A stretch of DNA of 38,292 bases from NCBI GenBank assembly GCA_012799835.1, contig JAAZKM010000169.1, positions 1-38,292 of the forward strand, written 5' to 3'. Position 1 is the first letter of the stretch, and the number at the start of each line of letters is the position of its first letter. Below are positions 33,332 to 38,292 of this stretch, piece after piece. The notes under the pieces are model-generated. The model saw only the letters and a list, made by a program, of their open reading frames with translations, was not told the DNA's origin and ran no database searches. This DNA is from Candidatus Methanofastidiosia archaeon (GTDB lineage Archaea; Methanobacteriota_B; Thermococci; Methanofastidiosales; Methanofastidiosaceae). A program made the translations under genes and the position numbers.

Positions 33332-33406
33332 GCCGCGGTCGCCTAGCCTGGGAGGGCGCCAGACTGAAGATCTGGTATTCCGCTGGTTCAAATCCGGCCC
33401 GCGGCA
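33332..33406 (+). tRNA. tRNA-Phe (anticodon GAA)
   Basis: A full cloverleaf can be folded. The acceptor stem GCCGCGG (33332-33338) pairs with CCGCGGC (33399-33405), with discriminator A at 33406. The D stem is GCCT with GGGC. The anticodon stem CCAGA/TCTGG surrounds loop CTGAAGA, giving anticodon GAA at 33366-33368. The T stem GCTGG/CCGGC surrounds TTCAAAT. No CCA is encoded and no intron is present. CTCTTTTT downstream is a likely termination site. Confidence 0.95.
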
Positions 33407-33599
33407 CTCTTTTTACAAACTAATGCCCAATCTATTTTTCTGAGTTTGGACATACTTTGTTTAAAATACTTAAAAAAAATAGTTTTAATGATTCTTCTAA
33501 TTCTAGAATAATGCAGAATACTATGATCTTAGTATAAGGATCTCAGAGATACCATCATTTCAATATAAATTATACAATAAAGCATACGTTTTAACAAAG

Positions 33600-33609
33600 T
33601 TTATAAATT
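33600..33609 (+). promoter_or_regulatory. TATA box of the leaderless thrC gene
   Basis: TTTATAAATT preceded by an A-rich BRE-like AACAAAG is centred about 26 bases before the ATG at 33630. That places transcription start at or within a base or two of the start codon. No Shine-Dalgarno sequence precedes the ATG, supporting leaderless translation. Confidence 0.65.
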
Positions 33610-33629
33610 ACAACATAAATGCATAGTTC

Positions 33630-35012
33630 ATGGGCGGGATTAGTTACTACAGTACCAATAGAAATATCAACGAAGCTGGATTTACCCCATTTAAAGACCT
33701 TGTCAGTTTTAAAGATGCCCTCATGATGGGACAAGCGCCAGACGCAGGGCTATTTATGCCTGAGAGAATGCCTAATTTTTCAAGAGGGGAAATTGAGGAT
33801 CTAAGGGGAAAGAGATACTTTGAAATTGCCCATACTGTATTGGAAAAATTTCTTTATGCAGATATAGATTCTGATTATTTACTTAGTATATGTAAGGAAG
33901 CATATAACTTCAAAGTTCCAATTGAGAAGGTACATGACAGAAAATATTTATTGAGACTTGATCAGGGGCCAACTGCATCATTTAAAGATTTTGCAGCAAG
34001 AATGATGGCTCGTCTAATGGGGGCCCTTAAAGATGAAAACAAACAATTGAATATATTGGTTGCAACTTCGGGGGATACAGGTAGTGCTGTTGGAGAAGCA
34101 TTCAAAGGAGTTAGTGGAATTAATGTATTTATATTATACCCTGAAGGTGAAGTATCAGGTAGACAGAAAAAACAACTTGATACAATAGGGGGAAATATCA
34201 CAGCTCTTGCTGTTAACGGTAAATTTGATGATTGTCAGAATCTTGTAAAGATAGCATTTCAAGACAAAGATTTAGAGTGTTTGAACTTGACATCTGCAAA
34301 TTCTATCAATATTGGTAGAATTCTCCCTCAAATCATCTATTATTTTTATGCATATCTTGAGAAATCAGAAGAAGGGGAAAAAATTTTAATATCTGTTCCA
34401 TCCGGTAACTTTGGCAATTCTCTAGGATGTGAATTTGGAAGAAGAATGGGCCTGCCTATTCACAAACTCATAATGGCTGTAAATGAAAATGACGAATTTC
34501 CTAAATATTTAGATCAAGGAGTATATCAAAAACTTTCTCCTTCTAAAGCATGTATTTCAAGTGCAATGAATGTCGGTCATCCTTCAAATTTGGCTAGATT
34601 TTTTGACTTATATGGTGGAACTATTGATAAATCGGGGAGAGTTTTGAAATATCCGGACATAAAAAAAATGAAAACTAATATTTTTTCAGTTAGCATTTCA
34701 AATCAAAAGACAAGGGAAACAATAAAAAATGTTTATGATAAGTATGGTGTAATCCTAGAGCCTCATGGGGCTGTTGGTTGGGCTGGACTTGAAGCATTTC
34801 ACCGAGATAGCGGAGATTTCCCACTATGTGTTTCTTTAGAAACAGCACACCCTGCAAAGTTCCCTGAAGAGATCAATTCACTTTTAGGATTTGAACCTGA
34901 ACTTCCAGCGTCAATGAAAGATGTTGATAGAAGACACGGCTGTCCAGTAAAAATAGAAAATGATTATACCCAATTAAAAAATTTCTTAAAATCAACAATA
35001 GATAATAAATAA
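33630..35012 (+). CDS. thrC: Threonine synthase
   Basis: 460 residues, a PLP enzyme that converts O-phosphohomoserine to threonine. It is the longer bacterial/fungal class: TPFKDLVSFKDALMMGQAPDAGLFMPE in pieces near the start, DQGPTASFKDFAARMMARLM with the PLP lysine K119, ATSGDTGSAVGEAF, ILYPEGEVSGRQKKQLDTIGG split, NSINIGRILPQ, PSGNFGNSLG and EPHGAVGWAGLEAF. It is a single gene behind its own promoter. Threonine phosphate is the source of the cobalamin aminopropanol arm, but I see no evidence of joint control with the cob genes. Confidence 0.94.
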   Translation: MGGISYYSTNRNINEAGFTPFKDLVSFKDALMMGQAPDAGLFMPERMPNFSRGEIEDLRGKRYFEIAHTVLEKFLYADIDSDYLLSICKEAYNFKVPIEKVHDRKYLLRLDQGPTASFKDFAARMMARLMGALKDENKQLNILVATSGDTGSAVGEAFKGVSGINVFILYPEGEVSGRQKKQLDTIGGNITALAVNGKFDDCQNLVKIAFQDKDLECLNLTSANSINIGRILPQIIYYFYAYLEKSEEGEKILISVPSGNFGNSLGCEFGRRMGLPIHKLIMAVNENDEFPKYLDQGVYQKLSPSKACISSAMNVGHPSNLARFFDLYGGTIDKSGRVLKYPDIKKMKTNIFSVSISNQKTRETIKNVYDKYGVILEPHGAVGWAGLEAFHRDSGDFPLCVSLETAHPAKFPEEINSLLGFEPELPASMKDVDRRHGCPVKIENDYTQLKNFLKSTIDNK

Positions 35013-35065
35013 CATTCCAACTATTACTATTTTTATCATATCTTACAGAAATTTTATTTTTTATT

Positions 35066-35083
35066 ACCGCAATGTTTAAATGG
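35066..35083 (+). promoter_or_regulatory. Putative promoter of the hydrogenase operon
   Basis: TGTTTAAATGG, preceded by ACCGCAA, is centred about 40 bases before the frhA ATG. It predicts a short leader that still contains the ribosome site GGAGG (35107-35111). It is the only TATA-like element close enough in the thrC-frhA gap that leaves room for that site. Confidence 0.4.
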
Positions 35084-35117
35084 ATATATTATTGAATATA
35101 TTTTATGGAGGAATAGT

Positions 35118-36350
35118 ATGGAAAGCACAGGGGAACGAACTGTAATCCTTAATCCAACAACTAGGCACGAGGGACATGCGAAATTAGTTCTTCATGTAGA
35201 TGACGAAGGGATAGTTGAGAGGGCATATTACATATCGACAACAATGGTACGAAGTTTCGAGTCATTGACCTTGGGAAGAACTTATGAATTTACCCCTAGA
35301 GCTTCAATGAGAATATGTGGATTATGTCCAATATCCCATGCAGAAGCGTCATGTCAGGCGATTGAGGGTGCTTTTGATCTGGAAATACCTGAAGACGCCT
35401 TGATATTGAGAGAGATTTTAGGTTTAGCAAGTAAAATGCAAGACCATGCGCTTCATCAGTTTCTTATTCTTAACGATATAGTTGATGATGAAAAAATAAA
35501 AAACGAATCAATTGAAAGAATCCAAGAATTACGAAGAATTGGACAAAAAATGAAAGATATTGTAGGTGGAGAAGCGATACATCCTTCTAATTATTGTGTT
35601 GGGGGATTTCGTACTAACATTAGCAAAAGAGCGGCTGCAAGCTTGTATAGGCTTGTTAGAAAATATGAGAAAAATGCACATTTGCAAAAAGATTTGATTA
35701 TAGAATCAATAGAGAAGAAACTCGAAAATCTTCCAAATAATATAGGAACCTCTAACTCAAGTATTCTCGCCACCCATATGACCTATGGCGATAGAAAAGA
35801 AATTAATATTGAGGCAATCAGAGAGGTAATTCCATCTAGATTTTATGGAAAAGACGAAGAAGGTAGAACTACCAATACAATGATACCACTATACTATGGA
35901 GAAACAGTTGAAACTGGCCCAAGAGCAAGATTCATTAAATTCAAAAGATTTTCCGGGGACTCTGCATTATATATCAATGTTGCTAGGGCTAGGGAGATGT
36001 TAGTCATGGTGTATAGGGCTGAGGAATTACTTGATCAGCTAGATGTTAATGGCAAGACAAAACCTGAACACATAAATGTTAAGGAAGGGGAAGGCATAGG
36101 CGTCTATGAAGCACCAAGAGGTACGTTAATTCATATGGCAAAAACAGATCAGAATGGGATTATGAAAGACTATAAAATAATATCGCCAACAACATGGAAT
36201 ATACCAACAATAGGAAAGACTATAGAAGGTTCACCACAAGAGTATGCTGAAGTCATAATGAGATCTTTTGATCCTTGCCTTGATTGTGCAACTCATTGTA
36301 TAGTTGTCAAAGATATAGAAGGCAAGATTATCGAAAGGAGGTACTTATAA
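35118..36350 (+). CDS. frhA: Coenzyme F420-reducing hydrogenase large subunit FrhA
   Basis: 410 residues, close to the usual size of FrhA, the catalytic [NiFe] subunit that splits H2 in F420-reducing hydrogenase. The nickel ligands are C67 and C70 in RICGLCPISHAE and C387 and C390 in DPCLDCATH. The residues after H393 form a 17-residue tail of the kind removed by the maturation protease once nickel is in. The N-terminal NPTTRHEGHAKL fits the group 3a family. The operon order frhA-frhD-frhG/B matches methanogens. A related non-F420 group 3 enzyme is less likely, because FrhB follows. Confidence 0.92.
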   Translation: MESTGERTVILNPTTRHEGHAKLVLHVDDEGIVERAYYISTTMVRSFESLTLGRTYEFTPRASMRICGLCPISHAEASCQAIEGAFDLEIPEDALILREILGLASKMQDHALHQFLILNDIVDDEKIKNESIERIQELRRIGQKMKDIVGGEAIHPSNYCVGGFRTNISKRAAASLYRLVRKYEKNAHLQKDLIIESIEKKLENLPNNIGTSNSSILATHMTYGDRKEINIEAIREVIPSRFYGKDEEGRTTNTMIPLYYGETVETGPRARFIKFKRFSGDSALYINVARAREMLVMVYRAEELLDQLDVNGKTKPEHINVKEGEGIGVYEAPRGTLIHMAKTDQNGIMKDYKIISPTTWNIPTIGKTIEGSPQEYAEVIMRSFDPCLDCATHCIVVKDIEGKIIERRYL

Positions 36351-36826
36351 TGAAGTACCTAACAAAAGAGAATCTTATCTTGGGGTGTGGTAATCCCCTT
36401 TTTGGTGATGATGGGTTTGGGCCAGAATTTATTAGAAAGCTAAAAGATGAAAAAATTGAGACTAAATACAATAATCTTGCAGTAATTGATTGTGGCTCTG
36501 GAATATCTCCTTTTTTAAATCTTATTAATAACTCGAAACATAAAATTAAGAATCTATACATAATTGACTGTGGGGATTTTAAAGGAAAGCTTGGAGATGT
36601 ATTGGTATTGGATGGAAAAAATATAGCTTATGAAGACTTCATTAAATCATCACATGGCATGGCTATTTCTCACGAAATAAATAATTTTTCTTCTAATGTT
36701 AAGCTAATATTAGTTCAAGGAGATGTCAATCCCGACAATATGAAACTTAAAATGAGCCAAAACGTTATGGATGCCATTAATAAAGTCCAAAAAATTGTTA
36801 TTTCTTTTATGGAGGATTCACAATGA
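36350..36826 (+). CDS. frhD: Hydrogenase maturation protease FrhD
   Basis: 158 residues from the ATG at 36350, whose A is the last base of the frhA stop and which follows GGAGGT at 36337-36342. An upstream in-frame ATG at 36284 is out of context inside frhA. The motif LILGCGNPLFGDDGFGPEFI carries the nickel-sensing Asp of HyaD/HycI-type proteases. Further marks are VIDCGSGISPFLNLI and YIIDCGDFKGKLGDV, and a histidine in SHGMAISHEINNF. It cleaves the C-terminal tail of FrhA. It overlaps the next gene as ATGA. Confidence 0.9.
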   Translation: MKYLTKENLILGCGNPLFGDDGFGPEFIRKLKDEKIETKYNNLAVIDCGSGISPFLNLINNSKHKIKNLYIIDCGDFKGKLGDVLVLDGKNIAYEDFIKSSHGMAISHEINNFSSNVKLILVQGDVNPDNMKLKMSQNVMDAINKVQKIVISFMEDSQ

Positions 36827-38292
36827 AACCAAAAATTGGGGTGTTTCAGTTAGCTTCGTGCACCGGATGCCTTTTATCTCATTTGGACACGGGCAATATC
36901 ATTTCATTTCTTAATGATTATGATGTAAAATATTATCCTTTGGTAATGGATGCTAGAGAAATCCCAGAGGAATTAGATTTGGCGGTATTTGAAGGAGCAG
37001 TAGGAACTATTGAAAAGGGACACATGAAGCTTGTAACAGAGATTAGACAGAAATCAAAGAAAGTTGCAGCCCTAGGGGCATGTGCCGTAACTACAGGAAT
37101 ATTAGTACATTCTGCAGGGAATCAAATGCCTATGCCGGAGACTGATGCATTTTTACCAGTTAGTGAAATAATAAAAGTAGACTATGCAATACCAGGATGC
37201 CCTCCAAGCCCTGAGATCATTGAAAAATTCTTTGATGCTTTCTTGAAAAAAGATGAGTTGTACCTTCAAGCATTTACTAACATTGAGGAAAATTCAGAAG
37301 TGAATGTTAGATACATAACACAAAGGGCTTTATGTATCTCATGTGGGCTTTGCGCAGCTGTATGTCCTACACTTGCATTATCTGACATAGAAGGTAAACC
37401 TGTCTTAAGAGACGAAATATGTGTAAAATGTGGAGAATGTAGATTCCAGTGTCCAAGAAGCTATATGCCTCTAGATTACATAAATGAAACTATCTTTAAA
37501 GGAGAAAGCACATCTACAGACGAATATCTTGGAAAATATATTTCAGTATATACAGTTCGAGCTGTTAATCAGGAAATATTAAAACGCGCACAAGGTGGCG
37601 GGGCTACAACTGCACTTATGAATTACTGCCTTGATTCAAGAATAATTGATGGTATTTTAACAGGCAGCAAGGATAAAGAAAAATACTGGCTTGCAAGATC
37701 TGCCATAGTAACAAACTATGATGAACTACTCCAAACAACTGGGACAACATACAATCTTTGCCCAACATTAAATTTACTTAAAGATGCAGCAACTTCTAAC
37801 TATCTTAAAAACATAGCTATAGTTGGACTCCCATGTGTCCACCAAGCAATTAGGAAACTTGAAATATACCCCCTATCCCTTAGAAGTGTAGTTGATAAAA
37901 TTTCTCTTAGAATTGGATTATTTTGTACCCATAATTTTAGATACAATGCAATGATAAAAATGATGGAAGAGTTAGGGGAAATAAGAGCCGAAGATACGTA
38001 CAAAATTGATATAGGTGCAGGCAATTACACTATTTATTCAGTTTCTGGGGATATCCAAAAAATACCTATAGATGTAGTAAGGGAATATGAGCAAGAGAGT
38101 TGTTCAATTTGCCCTGACTTTACTTCCGAACTTTCTGACATTTCAATTGGATCAATTGGGGCTCCAGAAGGATGGAATACTGTTATAGTGCGAACTGAAA
38201 TAGGCAAAAAGGTATTCGAAGCTGCGGCTAATGAAGGTTACATAGAGATAGGCAAGGAAGATAAGATCCCTCTTGATTTAGAAATAGTAAAA
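36823..38292 (+). CDS. Fused F420-reducing hydrogenase small subunit and F420-binding subunit (FrhG-FrhB), 3' end cut by window
   Basis: One uninterrupted frame of 490 codons runs off the window. Residues 1-230 are FrhG. The proximal cluster ligands are C13 and C16 (ASCTGC), C87 (GACAV) and C126 (PGCPPSPE), with D52 aligned with a conserved Asp. Two ferredoxin clusters are C171-C174-C177-C181 and C200-C203-C206-C210. Residues about 237 onward match FrhB: RAQGGGATTALM, TTGTTYNLCP, VGLPCVHQAIRKL (C318), KIDIGAGNY, CSICPDF (C407, C410) and GSIGAPEGWNTVIVRTEIG. FrhB carries FAD, a 4Fe-4S cluster and the F420 site. In known methanogens frhG and frhB are separate genes. I translated the junction codon by codon and saw no stop. 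Confidence 0.88.
   Translation, partial: MKPKIGVFQLASCTGCLLSHLDTGNIISFLNDYDVKYYPLVMDAREIPEELDLAVFEGAVGTIEKGHMKLVTEIRQKSKKVAALGACAVTTGILVHSAGNQMPMPETDAFLPVSEIIKVDYAIPGCPPSPEIIEKFFDAFLKKDELYLQAFTNIEENSEVNVRYITQRALCISCGLCAAVCPTLALSDIEGKPVLRDEICVKCGECRFQCPRSYMPLDYINETIFKGESTSTDEYLGKYISVYTVRAVNQEILKRAQGGGATTALMNYCLDSRIIDGILTGSKDKEKYWLARSAIVTNYDELLQTTGTTYNLCPTLNLLKDAATSNYLKNIAIVGLPCVHQAIRKLEIYPLSLRSVVDKISLRIGLFCTHNFRYNAMIKMMEELGEIRAEDTYKIDIGAGNYTIYSVSGDIQKIPIDVVREYEQESCSICPDFTSELSDISIGSIGAPEGWNTVIVRTEIGKKVFEAAANEGYIEIGKEDKIPLDLEIVK

Noticed and set aside
33518-33535. Hairpin ATACTA-TGATCT-TAGTAT upstream of thrC
   Set aside because: Weak six-base arms lie well upstream of the thrC TATA box. There is no second copy to support a regulatory site.
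36284-36349. Upstream ATG for frhD
   Set aside because: It would overlap the essential C-terminal part of frhA and adds a sequence unlike any protease start. The ATG at 36350 has GGAGGT at the right distance.
1-38292. CRISPR arrays, rRNA genes, prophage or defence genes
   Set aside because: No regularly spaced repeats, rRNA-like sequence, phage structural genes or nuclease/defence domains were seen in any part of the window.

Overview
The window is a strongly A+T-rich stretch of an archaeal chromosome, most probably from a methanogen. Three things point that way. First, archaeal versions of the late corrinoid enzymes are present: CobY, and a CbiZ-CobZ fusion of the CbiS type known from Methanopyrus. 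Second, the right edge carries an F420-reducing [NiFe] hydrogenase operon (frhA, frhD, frhG/frhB). Third, several genes have TATA/BRE-like promoters 25-30 bases before a leaderless start, and the tRNA-Phe gene encodes no CCA. A Methanofastidiosales-like, hydrogen-using methylotroph would fit, but the window does not prove a lineage.

Bases 1-19816 hold an almost complete anaerobic (cobalt-early) cobalamin pathway. On the left is an ECF-type vitamin importer (double ATPase and S component), then the lower-ligand and nucleotide-loop genes cobD, cbiB, cbiS, cobS and cobY. cobA and a bacterial-type cobT lie on the opposite strand. A divergent promoter region leads into the corrin-ring run cbiA, cbiP, a second cbiP-like gene without a glutaminase domain, then cbiC, cbiD, cbiE, cbiT, cbiL, cbiF, cbiG, cbiH and cbiJ. 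Nearly all junctions overlap by 1-14 bases (often ATGA), as in a translationally coupled operon. I did not find the cobaltochelatase, the uroporphyrinogen/sirohydrochlorin steps or an L-threonine kinase here.

Bases 19817-23006 hold the cobalt importer cbiMNQO behind a TATA box and a near-perfect palindrome. CbiO has an unusual C-terminal extension. Bases 23100-23800 are a decayed IS5/IS4-like transposase.

Bases 24100-33143 form an accessory uptake island. It has two complete BtuFCD/FecBCD-type transporters. The first is followed by a TsaA-FmdE fusion protein and a second TsaA-family protein. The second has a SAM methyltransferase inserted between the binding protein and the permease. Between the two sets, on the minus strand, are two very small Cys-rich proteins. 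Their upstream region carries nearly the same palindrome as the cbiM promoter, linking this island to cobalt or corrinoid control. This island is the best candidate for an undescribed chelate uptake and processing system.

Bases 33332-38292 hold tRNA-Phe(GAA), a leaderless threonine synthase gene and the hydrogenase operon. In that operon the small subunit FrhG and the F420-binding subunit FrhB are read as one continuous polypeptide, which runs off the window.
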